From Lewinellaceae bacterium (GTDB taxonomy: Bacteria; Bacteroidota; Bacteroidia; Chitinophagales; Saprospiraceae), in the NCBI GenBank assembly GCA_016712415.1, contig JADJRC010000049.1, positions 1 to 64,000 of the forward strand: a DNA stretch of 64,000 nucleotides. The letters run 5' to 3'. Numbering within the stretch: the first letter of the stretch is position 1; the number at the start of each line of letters is the position of its first letter. The position numbers were made by a program, and so were the translations under genes. Below the pieces are notes generated by a model. The model worked only from the letters and a program-made list of their open reading frames with translations. It made no database searches and was not told the origin of the DNA. Positions 1 through 9,999 of the stretch are shown here, in pieces.

Positions 1-175
1 TCAACTCTCTATAATTGTAATAGGCCAGCGCTGGGTTTGAGTTGAAATTTATAGTTGAGCCGCCATAGGTTGTGTCAACCAATTGATTGTCGTCTCCTGT
101 CACCCAGATATAATCATGCTTTTGGGCAAAAAGGATTTGAGGCAACAGCAAAAGAGCAAACAGGATATTTTTCAT
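1..175 (-). CDS. Secreted protein, N-terminal part (truncated by window edge)
   Basis: Only the first ~58 codons are present, and the frame runs off the left edge. It starts MKNILFALLLLPQ, a signal peptide probably cut after LFAQ, followed by KHDYIWVTGDDNQLVDTT and YGGSTINFNSNPALAYYNYR. The same segment (KHDYVWVTGDDNSLTDTT, GGSTIDF, VYYNYRE) opens the gene immediately upstream, so the two are tandem paralogues. The ATG lies only 2 bp past the stop of that gene, so they are probably cotranscribed. Function is unknown; the complete paralogue looks like an exported WD40/propeller-like protein with a T9SS sorting tail. Confidence 0.75.
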   Translation of the reverse strand, partial: MKNILFALLLLPQILFAQKHDYIWVTGDDNQLVDTTYGGSTINFNSNPALAYYNYREL

Positions 176-177
176 AT

Positions 178-1700
178 TCATTCCACCTTAAAAACCTTCC
201 CTGCCCGAGCGACCCGTCCTTCGCTCCAAATCTCGTAAAAATACATCCCGTCCGGCAATGCCCGCACGTCGAGTTCGGTGCAGGCGCTTTGCGGGTCGAA
301 TATTTCTTCGAGCGCCATGCGCCCGGTCACGTCGAACAGCCGGACGCGGGCCTGGCCGCCGAATTGCCGGTTGGGGACTATTTTCAGCGCCGCGCTCACC
401 GGGTTGGGAAACACCGAAAACACCGGCAGCGGCGTCGGCGGCGCCTGTGTGCCGACGGTGGCTGTGCAAGGTACGCCGGGGTTGTCGATGGGGCCGAGGC
501 GGTAGTTGGGGAAAAACGGCATTGATGCACCACTTGGTTTAGGTAAGATGAAACTATGTTGCGTTACATTGCTTGAAAGTCCCGGCTCATCAGGACTATT
601 AATAACATGATAATACTTAGAATCAATCGTGACAATATAGATTTTACAGTCTGGCCCCAATTGACATGCACCGAAAGTAGTCCCGATGGGATCTTGAAAA
701 CCGTCCCACTCTGCCACGATTTGTTGTGAAGTACTAATGTCTGACGCCCAAAGATCGAATGGAAAACATATAATGAAGTTGTGATATATAAATAACGGCT
801 GTTGGGAGACACGGCACACCAAGTCGTCACAGGGTCAGGGTAATTCTTATAGTCTACATGAATAGTATCATAAGCTGTAAAAGAGCCTGTAGAGCGATTA
901 AAATCATATACTTTAATGGCTTTTTGGGGATTAGTGCGGAACATTTTCGCGCCATCCGGTGAAAAAACCATTTGGATTCCACCGGATGCATTAGTGGGTG
1001 GCGCAGTTCCAATGGTTTGCTCCAATGTATCCACTATGCCGTCTTTTGTGAAAAGGAAAATATAAAATGTGTTGCTGTGATCTTTGGGAGTAACGAGCCA
1101 CCAGTCCTTTCCATTAGCATGTTTAACAGCAGTCATTTCTCCATAAGAAATATTTCCATCCATAATTTCTATATTTTTGGCAACTACTTTTCCTTTACCG
1201 TTATTTTTACTCATGTCTACTTTAGAGTAAAAAAGCTTATCAATTTTAATATCAAAAGGATTGTTGATAATAACCGTCCTTTTATGAAATAAATAATAAA
1301 GGTTGTTAGAATCAGGTACTGGGAGTATAATAGTGCTTTGATAGCCTGCGGCATACCCGTCATTTTCCTGGTCGCATTTTAATTGATGCACATAACCGGG
1401 GTTAATTGTTTCGCCATTTTCCAGGATTGTGTCATCAGCGCCTGCGATATCGCAGCCATTTGTATAAAACATCAAATTTCCTGCTGTGTCGCAAATGCTC
1501 GAATTGCACACGAACATATTCTGTTCACGATAGTTGTAATATACCTTAGGCGGGGTAAAATTGAAATCAATTGTTGAGCCGCCTCGCGTAGTGTCTGTTA
1601 GACTGTTATCATCTCCTGTAACCCATACATAATCATGTTTTTGGGCGTGAGTCATTTTAATAAAAGTAATCATGGAGCAAATAAAGAAGAGTATTTTCAT
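178..1700 (-). CDS. Secreted propeller-like protein with T9SS sorting domain, frameshifted
   Basis: The start chosen is the ATG at 1700 (MKILFFICSMITF), which gives a signal peptide like that of the downstream paralogue. The frame reads KHDYVWVTGDDN, then repeated segments such as MVFSPDGAKMFRTNPQKAI and WCAVSPNSRYLYITTS that resemble propeller blades. Near 745-765 the reading shifts: the first frame gives LYVFHSIFGRQ, while the continuation FDLWASDISTSQQIVAEWDG lies in another frame and runs to 178. The tail (FSVFPNPVSAALKIVPN, VRLFDVTGRM, LPDGMYFYEIWSEG) is a typical T9SS type A sorting domain. A one-base indel therefore splits an otherwise complete ~500-aa protein. This is either a sequencing error or a young pseudogene. 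The substrate is unknown. Confidence 0.7.
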
Positions 1701-1716
1701 GACAAAATACAAAAAG

Positions 1717-1750
1717 GCGCACCTTGTGTCAATCTAGAAACAAGGTGCGC
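1717..1750 (-). terminator. Perfect 11-bp stem terminator between secreted-protein genes
   Basis: GCGCACCTTGT and ACAAGGTGCGC form a perfect 11-bp stem around a 12-nt loop. The hairpin sits between the stop of the metalloprotease gene and the start of the downstream frameshifted gene. It probably ends the metalloprotease transcript. Confidence 0.6.
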
Positions 1751-1765
1751 AAGTGAAAATAAGAC

Positions 1766-4700
1766 TTAGCGGCTGATTAGAATTTTTCCGGAGACGGGCA
1801 ATCCCGGCAGACCGGGTAAGGCATACCAATAAATGCCCGGAGTTTGTCCTTCCAAATCCAGGTCAATTCGGCCCGAATCCTCGGTCAATTCTACAGTTTT
1901 GACCAATTGGCCGACCATGTTCCAGAGTAAGAAATTTTTTCCCGAAGCGCCTGCGATGCTGTATGCAATCGTTAGCCTGTCTTTAGCAGGATTGGGATAA
2001 ACCGTGAGATAATCGAAATTGACCGTAAAGCCGGGCTGTCCCCGTTCGATACCACAAATTGCTTCGTCGTCATATGTTTCGGGTGTTTCTTCAACCAAAG
2101 TTAGCAAGGCTCTTGCCCGCAGCACAGCCTCGCCGTCGGAAAGCGGGCAACGTTCGGCTATATTTACAAGAGTCGCCGAGTCCTGCGCCGAAAAAGTGAA
2201 TACCCCCTGCGCCACGGTGCGCAGCAGTATGTCGTTGACTGTTTTTTCGGTCACGGCGTAGACGGAAGTGGAAGAAAGCGCGGTATTCTGGGTCAACAGC
2301 CCGCTTGCGGCAGCCGAGGCAGTTGATGCGCGATTGTTCAGCAGGTTTTCCTTCGATGTGGCGGCCACGGCTATTGTTTGCAGGTACACATCTCTTTGTG
2401 CGCTCAGCGCGGTGCTGTCCTGCGCGCTGATGCCGAATACATTCAGTTGTCTTTCCACTGCTGCCAGGCTGTCGAGGCCGTCGCGGATGGCGGCTTCATA
2501 AACCTGGAAGGAATCCCGGTCGCTTTGGCTTGCGCTGTACAACTGGCGAATGCCTTTTTGCAGGTCGGCGAAGCCGGCAAGTCCGCCCGATTGCGCCTCG
2601 CCGAGGAAATCGTCGATATCGGGATCATTCGGGTAGGGGTTGCCTTCTTCCGTCAGGCGCTCATACAGGCGGCGTTGTGCCAACCAGTTGTTGGCGGCTG
2701 CGTAGTCGGCGCCTGGCAGTTCTCCGCGAGCGATTTTTATGTCGAGGTATTGATCGGATGTGACACCCGGTGTTACTCCCGGAGTGATGCAATACCCCGG
2801 CGTTGCGCATTGATAGGTTTCTTCCTGTGTGCTGATATTTTCGAACCAGTTGAATGGATCAACCTGATCAGGCATGAATTCATCATCTTCAGCATTATCG
2901 ACAACATACTTAGAAAACTCTGCTATTTGTGGTGTAAAATGTTGTGCCTTGGTCAATCCTCCTTCCCACCGATTCCCCCGATGCACCTGCTCTCCCGTAA
3001 TAGCGTCCACGCCGTAAAGCAGTCCGGTGGCGTTGTTTTTCATCAGGTTGCCGCCGATGTCGGCCTTGTCTTTGCCGACCAGCATGCCTTCGATGTGCAG
3101 GCCTTCGCCGGTGTTGGCGGCGAGGTTGCACAGGATGGAGGCCCTGCCCGGGTGTATGGCGTATATGCCCGTGGCGCCGGGGCCGGTCACGTTGTTGCAG
3201 GAGAGGGTGTTTTTGTCGCCGGCGCCGAGGTACATGCCGAAGCGGTTGTTTTGCGCGTTGGCGAGGCTGACGTTGTTGCGCGCGGCGGTTACGAGCGAGG
3301 CGTCGTTGATGTGTATGGCTGTTTGGCCGTCGTTCATGTTGATGGTGTTGCCGTTGATGTTGCCGCCCATAAAGAGCGGGGCGCCGGTCGGGCCCGAGGG
3401 GCTGAGCGGGGTGAGAATGCCCGCGACGCTGACGGCCCTGGCTTTGGAATTGCCGTTTATATCGATGGTGTTGCCGTATACGCCGCCGAAAGTGGTGACC
3501 GGGTATGCGGGCGTGGCGAAACCGAGCGGCGGCAGGTAGCGCAGATCTATGCCGCGGGTGCTGGCTGTTATGGTATTGAAGTCGTGAATGGCTACGCCAT
3601 TGGTCGTGATAATGCCGTTGGTCATGTTGTCCATGGTCGTAAGCCAAACATAAGAAGAGGCGCCGAGCGTTTCCACTCCGGTATGACAATTACTAAAGGT
3701 AGTAGTCTGGTTATCACCTGGGATAATAGTAAGCAACCCTTTTTCAGCGTAAATAGCCTTACCCGTAAACACCGCAGGATAGGCATTGTATCCGCTGCCT
3801 TTGGTGACCCGCGTAATGTCCTGAAAATCAGATTGTGTTATTATCAGGTTGGTGTTGAGGGAAATTATCCCGTATTTCAGGTTGAAAAAGACATTGGGGT
3901 CGCCTGAGTTCGGGTCTGCATCGAGTACCACACTGCCGGCGTTATTGAGGTAAATGCCAGCGTACCCTTTTTCCAGAGGCAAGGGGAGTTGTCCGGAATA
4001 AGCGGGTTTGAGGCCGCCGGCGGTGGCGCCGTAGCGGTTACTAAGCAGGGTAATGTTGTAATTGCCTGACCCTGTTGGATCAGTATGAATGCCAAAATTA
4101 TTGTTTAATAACCGGGTGTTTTTGATGGTAATGCTTCCTCCCTTCTGGACTTTGATCGCGACATCAGCATCTTCAATGGAAGTCATCATGTCGGATTCGA
4201 ATACGGAATTGCTCCGTACGGTAATTCCTTTCCACATGTTATCGCAGCCCCTGGCATCTACGTGGATCATCGTGGTTTTTGTATTGGCAACCTCAAGGCC
4301 TTTGCCTGGAGCGAACAGTAATTTTCCGTTCTGGGCAAAATCATAGGTATTGCCGGCGTTAGGCACGAAATTCATGTTCATCACCAGGTTGTCCTTGATA
4401 AACAATGGATTATTGTTGTCCCATTGATTATTGGCATACAATGTTGAATAGTTTCCTCCGACGATGTCAACAAACGGCTTGATAGCAAAGTCTACATTTG
4501 CAAGGGAGCTTCCCGGTGCGCTTCCGCTGTAAACTTTCACCACAAATGCGTTCGTCCCCCCGGAAAAAGCCGGTATACCTCCCTTGTATCGCACTTTGAA
4601 TTTGAATTGTTTTACCTCATTCGCTTCGAAAAAAGCAGATACTTCTTCATCGCAACCGGAGGTTACCGGATTTGTTATGCGAAGTTCCGTATTACCGGAA

Positions 4701-5659
4701 CTGGTGGTCGTGCAATTAAAGTCGAGCGTGGGGTCAACGACAAATTCGACATAATTGCTATTATCCGCATTAATTAATGCGCGGATGTTGCGATTGGAAG
4801 CCTGGTTGTTGTTTTTTACGGAAACCGTGACTACGACTTCATCGCCGCCGGTATAGCAGTCTTTTACAGGGTTTAAGTTGTCTGCCGATACGAGTAGTTG
4901 CACATTGTTATTTGCCGGACAAGTATAATTGTCGGGGTATTCCGGCTGCATATCATCCCAGAGATCACATATTAGAGATGTAAATATGTTGTTATTCATG
5001 TAGGTAGGGTTTTCACAAGGAGAAAGCGCGACAACCGTACCTCCAAATTCGCACATAAAGTAATCGGTAAAAGTGCAACAGTCAGCCGCCAGATGCGCCA
5101 ATCCCATCGTATGCCCAATCTCGTGCGCAACCCTGTATGCGGGGTTTGACGAAGACGGGCCTGCGATAATTGCCACTTTATTAAACCCAAAATCAAATCC
5201 ACTTCCGAATTCATTTGTGAATAACATTATGCAATCGTAAGGAACACAGGGATAGATGTTTGTGAAATAGTTGTTAACATCAATAGTCCAGCCAGTAACC
5301 TCACCTGCCCATGGAGGGGCAATGGTATGCGGGAAGAAAAATCTTTTGAAATGCAGTGAATACAAGGTGTTGAACTGAATTACATCATTCATGGATTTGA
5401 TCGCAGCATCGGCGACTTCAATTGCTTCCAGTCTTGCCAAGGTTTCATTCCCTCCATAAGCATCCAGATAACTTTGGTCAGCGACCAGCATGATGTTGTA
5501 ATAGAGGTCTTTCTTCAGGTTCTGATTGTCAAAACATTGAGCCGTCAATTGTTTTCTACCGACAGTAACAAGTAGCAATAACAGGATAATGGTGAGCGGT
5601 GAGCGGTGAGCGGTGAAAATAATCGGTCTTTCATGTACTATGATTTTAATGGTGAACAA
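1766..5659 (-). CDS. Secreted zincin metalloprotease with parallel beta-helix region and T9SS sorting domain
   Basis: This 1297-aa exported protein has a hydrophobic segment TIILLLLLVTVG followed by QLTAQ at residues ~22-41. A zinc-protease motif HEIGHTMGLAH (H179-H189) follows, the HExxHxxGxxH form of metzincin-type proteases; a downstream Met-turn could not be placed by eye. Residues ~270-400 look like an Ig/CARDB-type segment (DEVVVTVSVKNNNQ). Residues ~430-950 are rich in right-handed beta-helix features (VRSNSVFESD, IKNTRLLNNNFGIHT, NTINMNDGQTAIHI). The C-terminal ~75 residues (VYPNPAKDRLTIAYS, LLWNMVGQLVKTV, TPGIYWYAL, GKILIS) are a T9SS type A sorting domain. The N-terminus lies over a GGTGAGC heptamer repeat, and no other ATG fits upstream of the hydrophobic segment. 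It is probably a surface or secreted protease; the target is unknown. Confidence 0.8.
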   Translation of the reverse strand: MFTIKIIVHERPIIFTAHRSPLTIILLLLLVTVGRKQLTAQCFDNQNLKKDLYYNIMLVADQSYLDAYGGNETLARLEAIEVADAAIKSMNDVIQFNTLYSLHFKRFFFPHTIAPPWAGEVTGWTIDVNNYFTNIYPCVPYDCIMLFTNEFGSGFDFGFNKVAIIAGPSSSNPAYRVAHEIGHTMGLAHLAADCCTFTDYFMCEFGGTVVALSPCENPTYMNNNIFTSLICDLWDDMQPEYPDNYTCPANNNVQLLVSADNLNPVKDCYTGGDEVVVTVSVKNNNQASNRNIRALINADNSNYVEFVVDPTLDFNCTTTSSGNTELRITNPVTSGCDEEVSAFFEANEVKQFKFKVRYKGGIPAFSGGTNAFVVKVYSGSAPGSSLANVDFAIKPFVDIVGGNYSTLYANNQWDNNNPLFIKDNLVMNMNFVPNAGNTYDFAQNGKLLFAPGKGLEVANTKTTMIHVDARGCDNMWKGITVRSNSVFESDMMTSIEDADVAIKVQKGGSITIKNTRLLNNNFGIHTDPTGSGNYNITLLSNRYGATAGGLKPAYSGQLPLPLEKGYAGIYLNNAGSVVLDADPNSGDPNVFFNLKYGIISLNTNLIITQSDFQDITRVTKGSGYNAYPAVFTGKAIYAEKGLLTIIPGDNQTTTFSNCHTGVETLGASSYVWLTTMDNMTNGIITTNGVAIHDFNTITASTRGIDLRYLPPLGFATPAYPVTTFGGVYGNTIDINGNSKARAVSVAGILTPLSPSGPTGAPLFMGGNINGNTINMNDGQTAIHINDASLVTAARNNVSLANAQNNRFGMYLGAGDKNTLSCNNVTGPGATGIYAIHPGRASILCNLAANTGEGLHIEGMLVGKDKADIGGNLMKNNATGLLYGVDAITGEQVHRGNRWEGGLTKAQHFTPQIAEFSKYVVDNAEDDEFMPDQVDPFNWFENISTQEETYQCATPGYCITPGVTPGVTSDQYLDIKIARGELPGADYAAANNWLAQRRLYERLTEEGNPYPNDPDIDDFLGEAQSGGLAGFADLQKGIRQLYSASQSDRDSFQVYEAAIRDGLDSLAAVERQLNVFGISAQDSTALSAQRDVYLQTIAVAATSKENLLNNRASTASAAASGLLTQNTALSSTSVYAVTEKTVNDILLRTVAQGVFTFSAQDSATLVNIAERCPLSDGEAVLRARALLTLVEETPETYDDEAICGIERGQPGFTVNFDYLTVYPNPAKDRLTIAYSIAGASGKNFLLWNMVGQLVKTVELTEDSGRIDLDLEGQTPGIYWYALPGLPGLPVSGKILISR
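5591..5616. repeat. Heptanucleotide tandem repeat (GGTGAGC)
   Basis: GGTGAGC occurs three times followed by a partial fourth copy, inside the first codons of the metalloprotease gene. A seven-base unit is out of register with codons, so copy-number change would shift the N-terminal reading frame. Related heptamer arrays lie at 26487-26542, 26942-26958 and 45766-45793. Confidence 0.75.
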
Positions 5660-6032
5660 TTACAATTATTCATAAGTACTCCGGCGGTATTGGTAATAAA
5701 AGGCGGTAGTGCCACTATTTGGGCGATCGTGTCATTTCGGGTAATGCAAGAAATTCAGGTAAACTGCTCTGAGAGAGGTATTTATCAGATTTTTCACTTC
5801 GTTCGGAATGACACGTTATTAATTATCAAAGTTCGTTTTTCGGCAAGCATTATCCAAACAGCGGAGTGTTAAATGTGTGAATGCCGCTTCCCTGACGTTG
5901 AATCGCACCTTCCCCTGTTTGAATATCGTTCCATTGCGAGACGGCATCGCCCGGCTGCCACTGGTACCGGACATGGATATTTATTTTGGAAACTGCAATA
6001 CGCCGGTTTACTCGTCGGACAGACTTTTCCGG
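5660..6032. other. Intergenic stretch with a small inverted-repeat element
   Basis: No convincing gene is present. The short plus-strand frames here overlap the 3' end of the response regulator gene and resemble no family I know. The only structure seen is the inverted-repeat element at 5728-5815. Confidence 0.5.
5728..5815. repeat. Possible MITE-like inverted-repeat element (88 bp)
   Basis: CGTGTCATTTCG at the left end and CGGAATGACACG at the right end form a 12-bp terminal inverted repeat with one mismatch, enclosing ~64 bp without a gene. The right end (CTTCGTTCGGAATGACA) resembles intergenic repeats that are common in many bacterial genomes. No target-site duplication was identified. Confidence 0.35.
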
Positions 6033-6707
6033 TTAGCGATCCCGAGGGGCTATACCTGCCTCCCCATCCACCCAGCCTTCTTTCATGGCTTTAAGGATGG
6101 CTTCCGTTTTGGAATTGACCTGAAGTTTGTCGTACACATTCCGGATATGCGTCCGCACGGTATCGATGCTGATATGAAGGTCGTCGGCGATCAGTTTGTA
6201 ACTGAAACCTTTCATCAGTCCCTTGAGAATGTCCTGCTCCCGGGCAGAAAGCAGGTGGTCGGCGGGATGCGTTTTGGGTGGCTGCTGGAAAAACTGTAAC
6301 ACCCTGCGCGCCACGCTGGAAGTCATCGGTGAGCCGCCTTTGTGCACGTCGAACACAGCCTGAATTATCTCTGCAGGCGGTGTGTTTTTGAGCAGATAAC
6401 CGCTTGCCCCGCTCCGGACGGCCTGGAAAATGCGTTCGTCATCGTCGAACACCGTCAGCATAACCACCTGTGTTTTGGGATACATTGATTTGATGATGGG
6501 GAGTGCCTCCAAGCCCGACATACCCGGCATGTTGATGTCGAGCAACACTACATCGGGTTCATGTACATGCAAATCGGTCCTGATATTGTTCACATGCGGG
6601 AAAGCGCCGCCTAACACCAGTCCGGGTGTTGCCTGGAGCAGGAAGGCTATTCCTTCCCGCAAGTCGCGGTTGTCTTCGTAGAGCAATACTTTTACGGCGT
6701 CTCCCAT
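6033..6707 (-). CDS. NarL/LuxR-family response regulator
   Basis: This is a 224-aa two-component regulator. The receiver domain (residues ~5-122) has the acidic pair E11/D12, the phosphoacceptor D57 in VVLLDINMPGMSG, T85 and K107. The LuxR-type helix-turn-helix (~155-215) reads LSAREQDILKGLMKGFSYK, then DDLHISIDTVRTHIRNVYDKL. It lies 125 bp downstream of the histidine kinase gene on the same strand, and the kinase has the HisKA_3/NarX-type dimerisation motif expected for a NarL-type partner. The pair probably forms one signalling unit. Target genes cannot be read from the window. Confidence 0.92.
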   Translation of the reverse strand: MGDAVKVLLYEDNRDLREGIAFLLQATPGLVLGGAFPHVNNIRTDLHVHEPDVVLLDINMPGMSGLEALPIIKSMYPKTQVVMLTVFDDDERIFQAVRSGASGYLLKNTPPAEIIQAVFDVHKGGSPMTSSVARRVLQFFQQPPKTHPADHLLSAREQDILKGLMKGFSYKLIADDLHISIDTVRTHIRNVYDKLQVNSKTEAILKAMKEGWVDGEAGIAPRDR

Positions 6708-6832
6708 GTTTGATCCGGTGGTTACTGATAAGTATTCAAGATTAGGAAAAACAGTTTATCGCGTGCATAATTGTGGCACACAAAATTAACCCAGACCCAT
6801 TGACCCGGCAATCGCATAAAAGTGTGACTTTG

Positions 6833-9800
6833 TTACAGACTGACCGACAACAAAACCCGCACACCCTTGCCGGGGGCCGTTTGAATCTCAAGTTTGCCGC
6901 CGATATCGGCAGCGCGCTGCCGCATATTGGCCAGGCCGTTGCCCTGTTGTACGGTTTTGGGGTCAAATCCTTTCCCGTCGTCCTGAATTTCCATAAATAT
7001 CTTGTTACGGCTCCATTGAAGTCGCACTTGTATCCCGGTACAGTCTGCGTATTTGGCCGCATTGTTTACAGCCTCTTTAAATATGAGGTAGATGTTGCGG
7101 CGCTGATCGGGACGCAGGTTGCGGTGCTGGAGGTCTTCGGGCAAATCCGCTGAAAACCGGATGTTGCGCGCCTCGCCTATTCTGAGCCCGAACTCGCGCA
7201 TGCGCGACGCCAGGTCTGCAAGGTTGTCGTGCCGGTAATTGATTGCCCATACGATATCCTGCATCGCGTCTGACAGCGATGCAGCACTTTGTCCGATACG
7301 CTGCAGCAGGTTTTTTACCCCCGCCTGCCGGTCGTCGAGTTGGTTTTGCGCTACTTCGCTGAAAAAACGAATACTGCTTAGTGTGCTGCCCATGTCGTCG
7401 TGCAGATCGCGCGCAATACGCCGCCGGATCACTTCCAGGCGCCTGCGCTGTTCCTGCCGGAAGTAGACCAGAAGGCCGATCACGCTCCCTGCCAGAAGCA
7501 GAATCATCAGTCGAAACCAGACTGTTTTCTGAAAAGGCGGGACCACATGAATGGCCATCCGTACCGGTTGACGGCTCAGGAAGCCGTCGCCGTTGCGCGC
7601 GTGTACGAGCAGGGTATAATCGCCTCCGTCGAGATTGGTATAGGTTATGATGTTTTGCCGAGTTTCGACCCATTCCTTGTCGAAGCCTTCGAGCTTGTAC
7701 AGCAGTACGGTTTTTCCGGGCTGGTTGTAGTTGAGCGCTGCAATGTCGAAAGCCACCACATTGTCGCCGGGACGCAGTACGATCGGTTCGCCCAGGCGCC
7801 AGGGAACTGGTTTGTTTGATACAAAAACACCGGCAATGGCCAGGCGCGGCGGGTATGGGTTCACCGGCAGGCGCGAGGTATTTGCCAGGTTGAACGCATC
7901 CTGGAATCCGGTAAACAGTTCTCCATTGGGCAGCATCCGGAGTGTCCCGGATATATCATTGTCGAACAGGCCGTCCGGGCGCTGGTAAATATCCACCCTT
8001 CCGGTTGGCGGGTAATAGCGACACAAACCATTGCCTGTGGCCAGCCAGAAGCGGTCTTCCCGGTCCATTTCGACCCCATACACCAGTTTATTCTGAAGGC
8101 CATTGGTCGTATTCAGAACAAACGCCACCCTGCCCTGGTCGTCGAGGCGAAACAGGCCTTCATGGGTGGCCACCCAGAGGCGGTTTTGCCGGTCAAAAAT
8201 AAAATCGTTGCAGGGGTAGTTGATGGTGTCTGTGGGTAAAAGATGATCGAAGTGCCCACTTGCCGGATCGTACCGGATAAACCCGTCGGCCAGACCGACC
8301 AGCAGCCGTCCCGACGGGTCTTCTGCCAATGCGCGTATGTAATTTTTCTTGCCGTCAAGGGGTATGTATGTACTTTTTCCGGAAACGGGATCAAGCCGGT
8401 ACAGCCCTTCATAGTTGCTGCCAAACCAGATTTGTCCGTCTTTTCCCACCATAATTTCCAGCACCTTGTGGTTGATGCCGGGGGTTGGGAAATCGGGTTT
8501 GAACGTGCGGTACCGCCTCGTTTCAGGGTCGAATTCCTCCACACAGCCCAATTCGGCCAGCCAAATTTTGCCATGCCGGTCGATCGCCATATCGAATATT
8601 TCGTTGTTGCGGGGGCCCCTGTTTGCTTCTTTACCCTTCTGTTCCATGAAGTGCCTGAAGTGGTTTTCGCGGCGATTCCATTCCACAAAGCCTTTTCCCC
8701 AGATGGCAATCCAGTACCTGTCGGCGTGTTTGGGGTCCTTTATAATACCGGAAATAGCACTGAACTGATCGGGGGCGATCGTATCCGGAAAAAATATGCG
8801 GGTAAATTTCAGGTCGTGGGGATCATACTTCTCCACCCCACCGTCAGTACCGATCCATATGATATCTGTAAGGGTGTCCTTGAAAACAGTGCGCGCGAGT
8901 GTATTGTTGTGTGAAAACGGTTCTTTGGCGCGCGGTGGAAAATGGATATCCCTGTTTTCCAGCATCAGGCGCCAGTACAAGCCATTGACCCCACCGCCTG
9001 CCCAGACAATCGGTCCGGCCAGCGGATGCCGGTCGAACAAAAAAACGGTGGTAATGGCGGGTCCGTCGGGAAAATCCTCAAACGTTCCGGTGTCTTCATT
9101 CAACCGGAACAAACCATTGCCCCAGCTCGAACACCACAATCGCCTGTGCTCGTCTTCACATAAAAAACCGGCAATCGTCCGTTTTGCCGGATCGGGGTCC
9201 GTTTTGCCAAATTGAAATTCATAACGCCGGGTTTCGGGAAAAAACCGAAACAGGTTTCCCGCTATATTCACCCAGATGCGTCCCCTGGAATCTACAAACG
9301 TACCGCCACCGCCAACCCCTAAAGGAAGGTTGAAACGATCGACCTGCATGGTGCGCCAGTTGATGCGCAACAGGAAGGTATCGCCCGTCCCCCAGGCATA
9401 TCCCTTTTGATCGAAATGAAAATGCGACACCGGAACCGGTTTGTTATGTCCCGGTATTTTGATCGGTATGCGGTGGAAATGCCGGTCTTCGTAATCCCAG
9501 AGGCACAATCCTTTTAAGGTCGACACCCAAAGCCGCCCGAAGGGGTCGAGCGATAATCCCAGGATCAGGTTGGAACTCACCGAATTGCTGTCGCCGGCTA
9601 CGGGGCGGAACACCACGCAACGCGCGCCGTCGTAACGGGTCAGCCCGTCGGCCGTGCCAAACCACATAAAACCCTGGGTATCCCTTGCGATACTGGCCAC
9701 GTAATTATGCGATAATCCGTCGTCAGTGGTGATTCTTTTGAGCGCCACACCTTCCGGCTGTGCCTGGAGCAGTAAAGCGGTAAACACCAGCCACAGGGAA

Positions 9801-9838
9801 AGCCATACGTACCTGGGGAGACTACCGGTTTGCTTCAT
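6833..9838 (-). CDS. Propeller-type sensor histidine kinase (Y_Y_Y, HisKA_3)
   Basis: The start at 9838 (MKQTGSLPRYVWLSLWLVF) is chosen because it places a signal peptide at the N-terminus; an in-frame ATG at 9901 would add 21 residues. The periplasmic half consists of two-component regulator propeller repeats (GFMWFGTADGLTRYDG, RLWVSTLKGLCLWDYE, DQIWFGSNYEGLYRLDP), followed by a Y_Y_Y Ig-like domain (LLYKLEGFDKEWVETRQN). One membrane segment (FRLMILLLAGSVIGLLVYF) precedes the HisKA_3 motif RRIARDLHDDMGSTLSSIRF, with the phosphorylatable His in RDLHDD. The GHKL ATPase domain shows an N-box (EAVNNAAKYA), a G1 box (DDGKGFD) and a G2 box (GNGLANM). No receiver or AraC domain is fused, unlike Bacteroides hybrid regulators, so the separate LuxR-type regulator downstream is the likely partner. 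The ligand is unknown. Confidence 0.9.
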   Translation of the reverse strand: MKQTGSLPRYVWLSLWLVFTALLLQAQPEGVALKRITTDDGLSHNYVASIARDTQGFMWFGTADGLTRYDGARCVVFRPVAGDSNSVSSNLILGLSLDPFGRLWVSTLKGLCLWDYEDRHFHRIPIKIPGHNKPVPVSHFHFDQKGYAWGTGDTFLLRINWRTMQVDRFNLPLGVGGGGTFVDSRGRIWVNIAGNLFRFFPETRRYEFQFGKTDPDPAKRTIAGFLCEDEHRRLWCSSWGNGLFRLNEDTGTFEDFPDGPAITTVFLFDRHPLAGPIVWAGGGVNGLYWRLMLENRDIHFPPRAKEPFSHNNTLARTVFKDTLTDIIWIGTDGGVEKYDPHDLKFTRIFFPDTIAPDQFSAISGIIKDPKHADRYWIAIWGKGFVEWNRRENHFRHFMEQKGKEANRGPRNNEIFDMAIDRHGKIWLAELGCVEEFDPETRRYRTFKPDFPTPGINHKVLEIMVGKDGQIWFGSNYEGLYRLDPVSGKSTYIPLDGKKNYIRALAEDPSGRLLVGLADGFIRYDPASGHFDHLLPTDTINYPCNDFIFDRQNRLWVATHEGLFRLDDQGRVAFVLNTTNGLQNKLVYGVEMDREDRFWLATGNGLCRYYPPTGRVDIYQRPDGLFDNDISGTLRMLPNGELFTGFQDAFNLANTSRLPVNPYPPRLAIAGVFVSNKPVPWRLGEPIVLRPGDNVVAFDIAALNYNQPGKTVLLYKLEGFDKEWVETRQNIITYTNLDGGDYTLLVHARNGDGFLSRQPVRMAIHVVPPFQKTVWFRLMILLLAGSVIGLLVYFRQEQRRRLEVIRRRIARDLHDDMGSTLSSIRFFSEVAQNQLDDRQAGVKNLLQRIGQSAASLSDAMQDIVWAINYRHDNLADLASRMREFGLRIGEARNIRFSADLPEDLQHRNLRPDQRRNIYLIFKEAVNNAAKYADCTGIQVRLQWSRNKIFMEIQDDGKGFDPKTVQQGNGLANMRQRAADIGGKLEIQTAPGKGVRVLLSVSL

Positions 9839-9999
9839 ACAGCGGCATACCCGCCGTGCAGGAGCAGTGATCAACGGTTGTGTCTGTCGTGAAAAGGCCA
9901 AATCGAACCGGTTTTAGATGAGCTACACAAAGGTGTAAAAAGTGCAGGTAATCTAAATCCGGTTTTCAACAAGGAAATGCATGCCACTCATACTTCGTA

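Noticed and set aside
5873..6299. Two overlapping plus-strand frames near the response regulator
   Set aside because: They run antisense over the regulator's HTH domain and show no recognisable features.
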